Assembly: GCA_011049745.1 (NCBI GenBank)
Contig: DRHE01000302.1
Location: 1-6,586, forward strand
Length of the DNA: 6,586 nt
Direction: 5' to 3'
Origin: Spirochaetales bacterium
GTDB lineage: Bacteria; Spirochaetota; Spirochaetia; SZUA-6; DRHE01
The notes below the pieces were generated by a model. It had not been told where the DNA came from, searched no databases, and saw nothing but the letters and a program-made list of their open reading frames with translations. A program made the position numbers and the translations under genes. Shown piece by piece: positions 1-6,177 of the stretch (positions are counted from its first letter, which is position 1; each line of letters begins with the position of its first letter).

Positions 1-888
1 CAGATAAACGAAAATGGTCTTCAATGGGCAGATATCAAATTTAACAGATCATCGCTGGTAAAAATAATCCGCAGCTATACCATGGAAGCCGGAGTTCGCA
101 ATCTTGAGAGGGAGATTGCCAATATTTTGCGTAAGATTGCCCGCCAGGCGGTAAAAAAGGGAATTCTGGCGGAAACTATTTCAGCAGCTGATTCGCAGCA
201 AGATCCCCCAGCTAAGAGAGCCGATAGCTTCAAAGTTACGGTAACTGAAACCAGTGTGCGCAAACACCTTGGGAATGAGCGCTTCCAGGAAAAGGGTTTC
301 TCCAAAGACAGGATTGCCGGATTAGCCGCCGGACTGGCCTGGACAGAGTTGGGCGGTGTGCTTCTGCCTGTGGAAGTAGCAATTATTGAGGGTAAGGGTG
401 AGCTGATCCTTACCGGCAACATGGGTGATGTAATGAAGGAAAGCGCTCAGACGGCACTCTCTTTTTTAAGAGCCAATGCCGCGTGCTTTAATATAAAGCC
501 GGACTTCAACCGCCGGAAGGATATTCATATTCATATACCTGAAGGAGCAATACCCAAGGACGGGCCTTCCGCCGGAATTACTATTATTGCCGCCCTGCTC
601 TCCGCGCTTAGTGATGAGCCTGTGATCAAGGATCTGGCCATGACCGGTGAAATAACCCTGACCGGACGATTATTACCCATCGGCGGCGTTAAGGAGAAGG
701 TTCTGGCCGCTCACAGGTATCAGATGACCAGGGTACTAATGCCGGAAAAGAACCGCAAAGATATCGATGAGCTTCCCAAAGAAGTACTCTCTTCGCTTCA
801 ATTTTTCTTTTCAGATTTCATTATCGATGCCCTGCTGATACTCTTTCCCGCGCTGAAGCTTAAAAATTTAAATAATAGGGCTTCCTGA
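1..888 (+). CDS. lon: ATP-dependent protease Lon (LonA), C-terminal part; 5' end outside window
   Basis: The reading frame is open from base 1 and ends in TGA at 886-888, giving 295 residues of the C-terminus. Lon is a cytosolic AAA+ protease that unfolds and degrades damaged and regulatory proteins. The fragment opens in the small helical part of the ATPase module, with the sensor-2 helix read as [10 protein letters not shown] around residues 30-39. The proteolytic domain follows from about residue 77. The catalytic dyad is visible: Ser190 in PKDGPSAG (codon 568-570) and Lys231 in GGVKEK (codon 691-693), with the usual spacing of about 40 residues. The Walker A and B motifs and the N-terminal substrate domain lie upstream of the window. 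The residue before EAGVR is Met where Lon normally has Arg. The C-terminus is rich in leucine and phenylalanine but ends at a normal length. The family call is very secure. The ATG at 82 is internal and not the start. Confidence 0.97.
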   Translation, partial: QINENGLQWADIKFNRSSLVKIIRSYTMEAGVRNLEREIANILRKIARQAVKKGILAETISAADSQQDPPAKRADSFKVTVTETSVRKHLGNERFQEKGFSKDRIAGLAAGLAWTELGGVLLPVEVAIIEGKGELILTGNMGDVMKESAQTALSFLRANAACFNIKPDFNRRKDIHIHIPEGAIPKDGPSAGITIIAALLSALSDEPVIKDLAMTGEITLTGRLLPIGGVKEKVLAAHRYQMTRVLMPEKNRKDIDELPKEVLSSLQFFFSDFIIDALLILFPALKLKNLNNRAS

Positions 889-901
889 TTGATTTATCAG
901 G
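884..901 (+). terminator. Small hairpin at the lon stop codon, possible weak terminator
   Basis: CCTGAT (884-889) and ATCAGG (896-901) form a perfect 6-bp stem with a 6-base loop, and the stem includes the lon stop codon. Only three T residues follow directly; a run of six T occurs later, at 922-927. An alternative pairing of TCCTG (883-887) with CAGGA (912-916) would place a stem nearer that T run. It could be a weak terminator or an mRNA 3'-end stabiliser for lon. The stem is short and the T run is displaced, so the call is tentative. Confidence 0.22.
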
Positions 902-907
902 TTTGGC

Positions 908-936
908 TTGCCAGGAGCAGGTTTTTTATCTATTAT
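908..936 (+). promoter_or_regulatory. Sigma70-like promoter for the DUF151 nuclease gene
   Basis: TTGCCA at 908-913 matches five of six positions of the -35 consensus. TATTAT at 931-936 matches five of six of the -10 consensus. The spacer is exactly 17 bases. Transcription would start near 943, just before the ribosome-binding site AAGGAG (946-951) and the ATG at 964. This suggests the nuclease gene can be transcribed separately from lon. The prediction rests on motif matching only. Confidence 0.5.
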
Positions 937-945
937 TTATAGGAC

Positions 946-951
946 AAGGAG
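946..951 (+). promoter_or_regulatory. Ribosome-binding site AAGGAG for the nuclease gene
   Basis: AAGGAG lies 12 bases before the ATG at 964, a little further than usual. It is the only purine-rich site near that start, and the protein N-terminus fits the family there, so it supports the 964 start. Confidence 0.55.
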
Positions 952-963
952 CATAAAAGAGTA

Positions 964-1512
964 ATGTTGGTACCCGCAGAGGTGTGGACAGTGGCAAAGG
1001 CGGAACAGGGCAGCGCAGTGCTTATAAAGCCGGTGGGTTCCGATATAGCGGTACCGATCTTCATTGGCCCCCTGGAAGCCCAGTCAATTTTAATCGGACT
1101 GGCCAATCACAAAATGCCCCGCCCCCTTACTCACGATCTTTTTATTTCTGTCCTGAAACAGGCCGGGGTTAAAATTACCAGGATCGAGATAACCGAGCTG
1201 AAGGAGGGCACTTTTTACGCCAGGTTGCTGCTCAGCCAGGAGGGAGAGGATTTCATCATTGATTCCCGTCCCTCAGACTGTATTGCCCTGGCTGTGCGCT
1301 GTAAATGCTCCCTCTACATTGACGAAGGGGTAGTGGATGAGGCAGGCATTTCTATTTCTACAGTGAAGCCGGAAAAAGAAACCATCAGAACTGAAACAGA
1401 GTCAAAGTTGACTATACTCCAGAAGCAGCTGGAAAATGCTGTGGAAATGGAGAATTACGAAGAAGCGGCAATAATACGCGACAAGATTAAAGAGTTTGAA
1501 AAAAACCTGTAA
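964..1512 (+). CDS. Bifunctional nuclease family protein (DUF151) with C-terminal UVR motif
   Basis: This is a 182-residue cytosolic protein. Residues 1-135 carry the DUF151/BFN domain, recognisable from VPIFIGPLEAQS (30-41), RPLTHDLF (53-60) and DSRPSDCIALAVR (100-112). The family is named for DNase and RNase activity reported for some members, but the physiological role of most bacterial copies is unclear. After a polar linker (about 136-147), residues 148-182 form a UVR helix pair with the pattern LENAVEMENYEEAAIIRDKI. That motif occurs in UvrB, UvrC, ClpC and McsA, where it mediates protein contacts. The DUF151-UVR arrangement is seen in several bacteria, including spirochaetes as I recall. 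The gene follows lon after 75 bases and has its own likely promoter. Its stop is one base from the stop of the convergent gene. Three cysteines cluster at 106, 113 and 115. Family assignment is secure; the substrate is unknown. Confidence 0.9.
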   Translation: MLVPAEVWTVAKAEQGSAVLIKPVGSDIAVPIFIGPLEAQSILIGLANHKMPRPLTHDLFISVLKQAGVKITRIEITELKEGTFYARLLLSQEGEDFIIDSRPSDCIALAVRCKCSLYIDEGVVDEAGISISTVKPEKETIRTETESKLTILQKQLENAVEMENYEEAAIIRDKIKEFEKNL

Positions 1513-1513
1513 C

Positions 1514-1813
1514 CTAACGATACCTCTTTCTGAAAACGATGGTAATAAAAGCCGCAGTAAAGAAAACCATCGGCAGATTTACCAGTAAAAGCTTAAAAAT
1601 CGGAACCCCCTGCACCTGCCACATTTCACTTCCCACCAGGCCGAACTTTTCCAGGGTGATAAAAACAATTTCCGCATAGGATATCAACGTACCAATTATC
1701 ACTAATACCCAGGCTATATCCCTGGTTTTAGACCAGAGCAGTATGGCAAAAAAGGTGGCCATCGCCCCGAATAGAAGTCTGCTTAAAACCATAATCAGAT
1801 CTGAAATCAACAT
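1514..1813 (-). CDS. Small hypothetical membrane protein, three predicted helices
   Basis: I do not recognise this family. From the ATG at 1813 the product is 99 residues. It has three hydrophobic stretches, at about residues 5-27, 32-54 and 72-94, and a basic tail ending RKRYR, so it is probably an inner-membrane protein with that tail in the cytoplasm. No catalytic motif is visible; charged residues sit mainly in the short loops. The ATG lies 7 bases after the stop of the aminotransferase-like gene, suggesting the two are co-transcribed. The AGGA before this ATG is only two bases away, which is too close to be a good ribosome-binding site. An in-frame TTG at 1849 would add 12 residues and overlap the upstream gene by 29 bases, also without a clear site. 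Translational coupling is therefore likely. That it is a gene rests on continuity with the operon and the clean alternation of hydrophobic segments. Confidence 0.65.
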   Translation of the reverse strand: MLISDLIMVLSRLLFGAMATFFAILLWSKTRDIAWVLVIIGTLISYAEIVFITLEKFGLVGSEMWQVQGVPIFKLLLVNLPMVFFTAAFITIVFRKRYR

Positions 1814-1820
1814 GATCCTA

Positions 1821-2687
1821 TTATCCCGGATATTTACTAAAAAGATCAACCATTCGCTTTAATTCTCCCGGCGAAGCTTCAGCCGGTAAGATGGAGGGAC
1901 CCGGATAACCTGGATTAAGAAGCGCCCCTCCCTCAAGAAAGCTCTTGAAAACTTCGGCATAAAGACTCTCTTCAAAATTCGCGGTTATGTATATACCCCT
2001 CTGAAGCCAGCCCCCCTTCCCTTTTAACAGGTCTTCTTTGAACCAGTCTGCCTGTCGATAATTTTTCATGTTATGCAGGGCGCGCAGGGCGCCGGCTAAT
2101 ATAACAGGTGAGATCACCTCTGATAATGGAAACCCTTCAGGCGGGGTATGGCGAAAACAGACGGCAGCGGGGGAGCCGCCCATGGCAAAAGGAATAACAG
2201 GCATAAGCACTGAAACCCCCTCTTCCGCCTGAGCATCCTTCACAAAGGGATAAGACTTAAGTATATCACCTCTTCTTTTTGTCCGCTCGAAGGGATCGCA
2301 GATATCACTGCTGCTTATTTCTCTACCCAAATAGAGAGCAGCTATACTTAAGGCCCCATCAGGAGAACCTGCCAGATAGACATAAGGGAATTCCGGAAAC
2401 CGGCGGCAGAGAGCCTGCTCCAACCTTTTCATATAGATTGACGGCAGGTCAAAGATAGTACCCCTGGATATAACATCCTTCATAACAGTGGTAAGTCTGA
2501 AAGCCCGGTGACCCAAAATTGCCCGGCCGCCGTTCTGGTAGAGATCAAGATAGACCCGCTGATTGTAATCATAAAGACGGTAGCCCCGTGCTCTTTTAAT
2601 TGGCGGCAGAAGATTGATTAGCTGCATTATATTTACTATAGCAGAATAATTCCGACTCTTTAAGCCCCGGTTTTCAAGACCAGTCAT
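1821..2687 (-). CDS. Degenerate class III aminotransferase-like protein, probably lacking PLP lysine
   Basis: The product is 288 residues from ATG 2687. The N-terminal half resembles glutamate-1-semialdehyde-type class III aminotransferases: GYRLYDYNQRVYLD (35-48), ILGH (57-60), then a helix and AGSPDGALSIAALYLGR (106-122), which aligns with the SSGTEAxxxALRLAR segment of true enzymes. The C-terminal half keeps the small-domain end (NPGYPGPSILPAE, about 258-270). The middle is much shorter than in real enzymes of about 420 residues and shows no DExxxG PLP-ring motif. FAMGGSPAAV (167-176) looks like the KA(L/M)GGGxPxxAV site with Lys replaced by Phe. A PLP-dependent reaction is therefore unlikely; a structural or regulatory role is inference. 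The start is uncertain. ATG 2687 overlaps the helicase gene by 14 bases. TTG 2696 has GGAG four bases upstream. ATG 2627 (protein beginning MQLINLLPPIKRARG) fits the conserved region well and sits behind a promoter-like sequence. Confidence 0.72.
   Translation of the reverse strand: MTGLENRGLKSRNYSAIVNIMQLINLLPPIKRARGYRLYDYNQRVYLDLYQNGGRAILGHRAFRLTTVMKDVISRGTIFDLPSIYMKRLEQALCRRFPEFPYVYLAGSPDGALSIAALYLGREISSSDICDPFERTKRRGDILKSYPFVKDAQAEEGVSVLMPVIPFAMGGSPAAVCFRHTPPEGFPLSEVISPVILAGALRALHNMKNYRQADWFKEDLLKGKGGWLQRGIYITANFEESLYAEVFKSFLEGGALLNPGYPGPSILPAEASPGELKRMVDLFSKYPG
2635..2663 (-). promoter_or_regulatory. Possible internal promoter with extended -10 before aminotransferase-like gene
   Basis: On the minus strand, TATAGT (2640-2635) is preceded by TGC, giving an extended -10 element. 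TTAAAG (2663-2658), a poor -35, lies 17 bases upstream. Transcription would start about 2628, directly at the ATG at 2627, implying a leaderless message from that start. It lies in the region downstream of the helicase stop codon. The weak -35 and the AT-rich context keep confidence low. Confidence 0.27.
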
Positions 2688-4800
2688 CCATGGCAATCCG
2701 CTCCAGGGGTGTGTAGTTTAAGCAAAAGCGCGCTGACCTGCCATTTTCAAAGCGGACAACTACCATTGGTTCGCTCCCCTGCATCCACTTCCTGGTGATA
2801 ATGCCTGAGCCGTATTGCTCATGAAAAACACCGCAGCCCAGCGGTAATTCCTCTTCTACAGATTTTTGGCCATAGACATCCATAATCTCTGCAGGCACTT
2901 CATCCAGGAAAACGGAGGGAGTCTGCCACCGTTCACGCCCGAATATCTTCCTGGTGGCGCAGGTGATTAAAACCAGCCTCTCCCTGGCCCTGGTTATGGC
3001 CACATAAAAAAGCCTTCTCTCCTCTTCCAGTTCCTCTTCATCCGGAAAAGCCGACTCCTCCAAACCTGAGTAGAGGGGGAAAACACCCTCTTCAAGCCCG
3101 GTAATAATCACCCGCTCAAACTCCAGTCCCTTGGTATTATGCACCGTTATCAAGGTAACCCTGGGTGTGGTTTCATAAGGGTCTTCATCCGAGCTGTTCA
3201 AGGATATATCTTCAAGGTAGCGCGACAATCCCTCCCTGCCCGCCGGATATTCACTCAAAGCGCTTACCAGCTCCTCCAGATTGCTGAGCCTGCTGCTTCC
3301 CTCTGCCAGATCCCGCTCCCGGTAGTGATCGTAAAGCCCTGATTTGGTGATCACCTCTTTGATCAATAAGGCCGGTTTGCTTTTATCGAGCCTTTCACCC
3401 AGATGGTCCATCAAGCTTAAGAATTGTTCCGCTCCACCGGCCCCCCTGCCTCTCAATGAATCAAGGGCTGTTTTCCCGGCAGCCAGCAGATCCATACCGT
3501 GATCCCTGCTCACCGCCTTTATCTTATCAAGGCTCTTTTCACCCACCCCCCGGCGCGGTTTACCGATAGCCCGGGCGAAAGCCACTATATTATTGGGGTT
3601 AAGCAGTAAAACAAGGTAAGCCAGAGCATCTTTGACCTCTTCCCGCTCATAAAATCGCAGGGTTCCCACTACCCGGTAGGGAATTTCCAGACGGTTAAAG
3701 AGGGTCTCGAAGCTTCGTGATTGAAAGTTCATGCGGTAGAGGATAGCCGTGTTTCCGTAGCCGCCGTCCTTTAAAAGATCGGAACAAAAGCGGGCCTCAT
3801 GCTCCTGGTCTTCAAGATGCACCATTAGAATCCGTGCTCCTTCTCCCTTTCGGGTCCAGAGATTCTTGCCCAGTCTCCTGCGGTTATTCTTAACTACTGA
3901 GCCGGCCGCAGCCAGTATATTGCCCGTGGAGCGATAATTCTCCTCCAACCTGATCACCATGGTACCGGGAAAGGTTCGATCAAAATTCAGGATGTTCTCC
4001 ATTTCAGCTCCGCGAAAACGGTAGATAGATTGATCCTCATCCCCCACAACACAGATATAGTTGCTCTTATCATAGAGCTCATCTAACAGATGAAATTGAG
4101 CGATATTTGAATCCTGGTATTCATCGACTAAAACAACCCGGAAGCGCTGGCTGATCCTCTTCTTTACCTCGGGATTATCCTGAAGCAGCTGCACGCTGCG
4201 CATAATCAGATCACCAAAATCAACATTACCGCTCCTCTGCAGATAACGCTGATAGGCACGGTAGACCTCAGGCAGATCTTCATGGTGGGATAAGCTTCTC
4301 AGATCATCATCCGGGCCAAGGCAGCAATCCTTGGCCCTGTTTATACAGTGTAAAAATTCTTTGCGCTGCCGCCGCGCATCACTCCCGGTAAGCTCTCCGG
4401 GAAGTTTATCCTTCACCGCACTTTTAAGCAGGGAGAGGGAATCCTGCTCATCACAGATAGTAAAATAGGGGCTCAAACCGATAAGTGAAGCATTTCTCCT
4501 TAACAACCAGGCGCCGAAAGAATGAAAGGTGCGGATCATCACCTCACCGGCTTCCGGCGCTAAAGCCACTGCCCTCTGCTTCATCTCTTTAGCCGCTTTA
4601 TTGGTGAAGGTTACCGCGAGGATGCAGCGGGGATCAAATTGCTGCTGATCCACCAGGTAGGCGATCTTAGTGGTAATTACCCGCGTCTTGCCGGAGCCTG
4701 CTCCAGCCAGGATGAGCAGCGGCGAACCGTAATGGAGCACCGCCTCCAGTTGCCGGCTGTTTAGAGACTTGAGGTAAGAGGGATCAGAGCCTTTAACCAT
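2674..4800 (-). CDS. pcrA: ATP-dependent DNA helicase, UvrD/PcrA/Rep family (SF1A)
   Basis: This 708-residue protein has the full SF1A helicase motif set. It shows the Q motif LNSRQLEAV (13-21), Walker A GAGSGKT (33-39), Ia TFTNKAAKEM (64-73), Ib TFHSFG (91-96), II VLVDEYQDSN (223-232), III VVGDEDQSIYRFRGA (251-265), IV RLEENYRST (284-292), V ITVHNTKGLEF (551-561) and VI LFYVAITRARERLVL (597-611). Residues about 655-701 (GCGVFHEQYGSGII to YTPLERI) match the C-terminal Tudor-like domain of PcrA/UvrD, which contacts RNA polymerase; this favours PcrA/UvrD over Rep. Such enzymes unwind DNA 3' to 5' in nucleotide excision repair, mismatch repair, clearance of replication-transcription conflicts and removal of recombinase filaments. 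Length is normal and all catalytic residues are present. The ATG at 4800 overlaps the stop of the rimO TRAM frame by 8 bases (ATGGTTAA), so the two are translationally coupled when rimO is intact. The symbol could equally be uvrD. Confidence 0.95.
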   Translation of the reverse strand: MVKGSDPSYLKSLNSRQLEAVLHYGSPLLILAGAGSGKTRVITTKIAYLVDQQQFDPRCILAVTFTNKAAKEMKQRAVALAPEAGEVMIRTFHSFGAWLLRRNASLIGLSPYFTICDEQDSLSLLKSAVKDKLPGELTGSDARRQRKEFLHCINRAKDCCLGPDDDLRSLSHHEDLPEVYRAYQRYLQRSGNVDFGDLIMRSVQLLQDNPEVKKRISQRFRVVLVDEYQDSNIAQFHLLDELYDKSNYICVVGDEDQSIYRFRGAEMENILNFDRTFPGTMVIRLEENYRSTGNILAAAGSVVKNNRRRLGKNLWTRKGEGARILMVHLEDQEHEARFCSDLLKDGGYGNTAILYRMNFQSRSFETLFNRLEIPYRVVGTLRFYEREEVKDALAYLVLLLNPNNIVAFARAIGKPRRGVGEKSLDKIKAVSRDHGMDLLAAGKTALDSLRGRGAGGAEQFLSLMDHLGERLDKSKPALLIKEVITKSGLYDHYRERDLAEGSSRLSNLEELVSALSEYPAGREGLSRYLEDISLNSSDEDPYETTPRVTLITVHNTKGLEFERVIITGLEEGVFPLYSGLEESAFPDEEELEEERRLFYVAITRARERLVLITCATRKIFGRERWQTPSVFLDEVPAEIMDVYGQKSVEEELPLGCGVFHEQYGSGIITRKWMQGSEPMVVVRFENGRSARFCLNYTPLERIAMDDWS

Positions 4801-4930
4801 TACTCACCACCGCTTCCAGGTCCACTCCATTGCACTTGACGATCTTCACCAATACTCTTTCTCCGGCCCGCAGGTCGCTGCTGCCATGCACTACGGTCAG
4901 TCCATCCACTTCCGGCGCCGAAGATAGCCC
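4793..4930 (-). pseudogene. rimO: Out-of-frame TRAM domain of rimO (3' remnant or frameshifted end)
   Basis: This 45-codon stretch reads GLSSAPEVDGLTVVHG and continues through LRAGERVLVKI to VVSNG, ending in TAA at 4795-4793. It is the TRAM domain that closes RimO proteins (typical pattern GRSxxxAPEVDGLVYV followed by GxxVxVKI), but it is in the -1 frame relative to the radical-SAM part. Joining it after Arg416 of the upstream frame gives exactly the family spacing: R, four residues, then APEVDG. The joined protein would be 461 residues and would overlap the pcrA start by 8 bases. It has no start of its own; open sequence further upstream in this frame is only a shadow of rimO. It is either lost in a truncated RimO or intact in the organism if the frameshift is a sequence error. 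Confidence 0.85.
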
Positions 4931-6177
4931 CTGGCCAGGAAAAGATCTTCCCCCCGCACCCTTTCTTCTACCAGCACGGCAAGCTCTCTGCCGATAAAAC
5001 GCTCCAGCCTCTTCTCGGTTATGGATAACTGAATCTCCTCGATCTCCCTTTTTCGCCGCATTGCCGCGCCTTTGGCTACACTTCCGGAAAACGAAAAGGC
5101 CCTGGTGTCCTCCTCTCTGGAGTAGGTGAACACACCGGCCCAATCCAGTTGTGCCGCTTCAAGAAAATCGATAAGGGTCAGAAAATCTTCCCTGCTTTCT
5201 CCGGGAAAACCCACCAGGAAAGTCGAGCGGATAACCGCATCAGGCAAACATTTATGTATTTCCTCTATCAAGGAGAGATAGCTCTCTTTCGACCCCTTCC
5301 TGCCCATGGCCTTTAGAATAGCGGGCGAGGCATGCTGAAAGGGAAGATCAAAATAAGGGAGAATCCGGGGATCATCCCGGATTATGGACAGCAGAGAACG
5401 GGGAAAATGATCAGGATGTATATAGAGCAATCTAATCCAGAATTCACCTTTCAACGCGGAGATGTCATTTAAGAGCAACTCCAATTCCTGCGAGCCGCGA
5501 TCAACTCCAAAAGAGGCCAGGTCCTGGGCAATAATGTTTATTTCGAATATTCCCCTGCCAATAAAATCTTTTACTTCGCTTACTATACTCCGCCTCTCCC
5601 TGCTTCTTAAGGTTCCACGGATAAGGGGAATAGCGCAGTAGCTGCAGTTGTTGCTGCAGCCTTCGGCTATTTTTACATAGGCGCTTCCGGGAAAAGAGAG
5701 CAGGCGTTTTCGCTCAAACAAGGTGTATTGCACTTTTCTCTTGCTACGCTTATGGCTTTTTGCCCTTACTTCTGCAGCCGCAGGCAGGTCCGGCATCCCC
5801 TGGAGCACCGGCAGGCTATAGAGGTCCGGCAGGATTTCTGAAATCGCTGCAGGATCCGCGCCTGACCAGAATGCATCAATTTCATTGAGCTCATGTATAA
5901 GGTGGTGCCTGTAACGCCTGACCAGGCAGCCAGCCATTACCACCTGCTTATACGGATATTTTTCCTTGATGGCTAAAGTAGTTTCTATGGATTCTTCTTT
6001 GGCCTCAGCTATAAAACCACAGGTGTTTACCAGAATAATATCCGCTTCTTCAGGAACTTCAGACCAGGTAAGTCCCGCCCCTTCTAAAGAGGCAATCATT
6101 ACTTCCGAATCGACCTGGTTTTTTGCACAACCAAGGCTTTCTATATAGAATTTCAGAGATTTCCGCTTAATCGGCAG
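4897..6177 (-). CDS. rimO: Ribosomal protein S12 methylthiotransferase RimO, frameshifted before the TRAM domain
   Basis: RimO is a radical-SAM enzyme that methylthiolates a conserved aspartate of ribosomal protein S12, using two [4Fe-4S] clusters. The N-terminal UPF0004 domain shows all three cluster cysteines: Cys17 in ESLGCAKNQVDSE, Cys53 in NTCGFI and Cys84 in MAGCLV. The radical-SAM CxxxCxxC is at 174, 178 and 181 (GCSNNCSYC), followed by IRGTLRSR. The motifs DLPFQHAS and FLVGFPGE complete the barrel. ESLGCAKNQVDSE indicates RimO rather than MiaB. I place the start at CTG 6177, since no ATG, GTG or TTG lies between the in-frame stop at 6183-6181 and ATG 6099, and starting at 6099 would delete Cys17. 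CTG 6177 overlaps the RodZ-like gene by 11 bases and has GGAG 7 bases upstream. After Arg416 the frame runs out of the family pattern into YLRRRKWMD and stops at 4897; the TRAM domain follows in the -1 frame. Without TRAM, substrate binding would probably be impaired. Confidence 0.9.
   Translation of the reverse strand: MPIKRKSLKFYIESLGCAKNQVDSEVMIASLEGAGLTWSEVPEEADIILVNTCGFIAEAKEESIETTLAIKEKYPYKQVVMAGCLVRRYRHHLIHELNEIDAFWSGADPAAISEILPDLYSLPVLQGMPDLPAAAEVRAKSHKRSKRKVQYTLFERKRLLSFPGSAYVKIAEGCSNNCSYCAIPLIRGTLRSRERRSIVSEVKDFIGRGIFEINIIAQDLASFGVDRGSQELELLLNDISALKGEFWIRLLYIHPDHFPRSLLSIIRDDPRILPYFDLPFQHASPAILKAMGRKGSKESYLSLIEEIHKCLPDAVIRSTFLVGFPGESREDFLTLIDFLEAAQLDWAGVFTYSREEDTRAFSFSGSVAKGAAMRRKREIEEIQLSITEKRLERFIGRELAVLVEERVRGEDLFLARGYLRRRKWMD

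Noticed and set aside
75..422. Open frame on the minus strand opposite lon
   Set aside because: It is antisense to the strongly conserved Lon protease domain and its translation resembles no protein.
984..1172. Second plus-strand frame inside the nuclease gene
   Set aside because: It overlaps the conserved DUF151 domain in another frame and has no start signal.
1499..1505. T7 run on the minus strand as a terminator for the operon
   Set aside because: No stable stem precedes it. The sequence ahead (GGTATCGTTAGGTTACAGG) does not fold back on itself.
1795..1804. Perfect 10-base palindrome TCAGATCTGA
   Set aside because: It lies within the coding start of the membrane gene and has no partner copies, so it is probably chance.
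3139..3342. Plus-strand open frame inside pcrA
   Set aside because: It lies opposite the conserved helicase frame and has no plausible ribosome-binding context or recognisable domain.
4925..4940. Programmed -1 ribosomal frameshift in rimO
   Set aside because: The in-frame codons AGG GGC do not form an X XXY YYZ slippery site, and no clear downstream stem was seen. A single-base indel in the C run is simpler, though not proven.
4931..5143. Upstream extension of the TRAM frame as an independent gene
   Set aside because: Before the frame switch the translation is a shadow of RimO, low-complexity and basic. Only the part from 4930 downward matches a domain.
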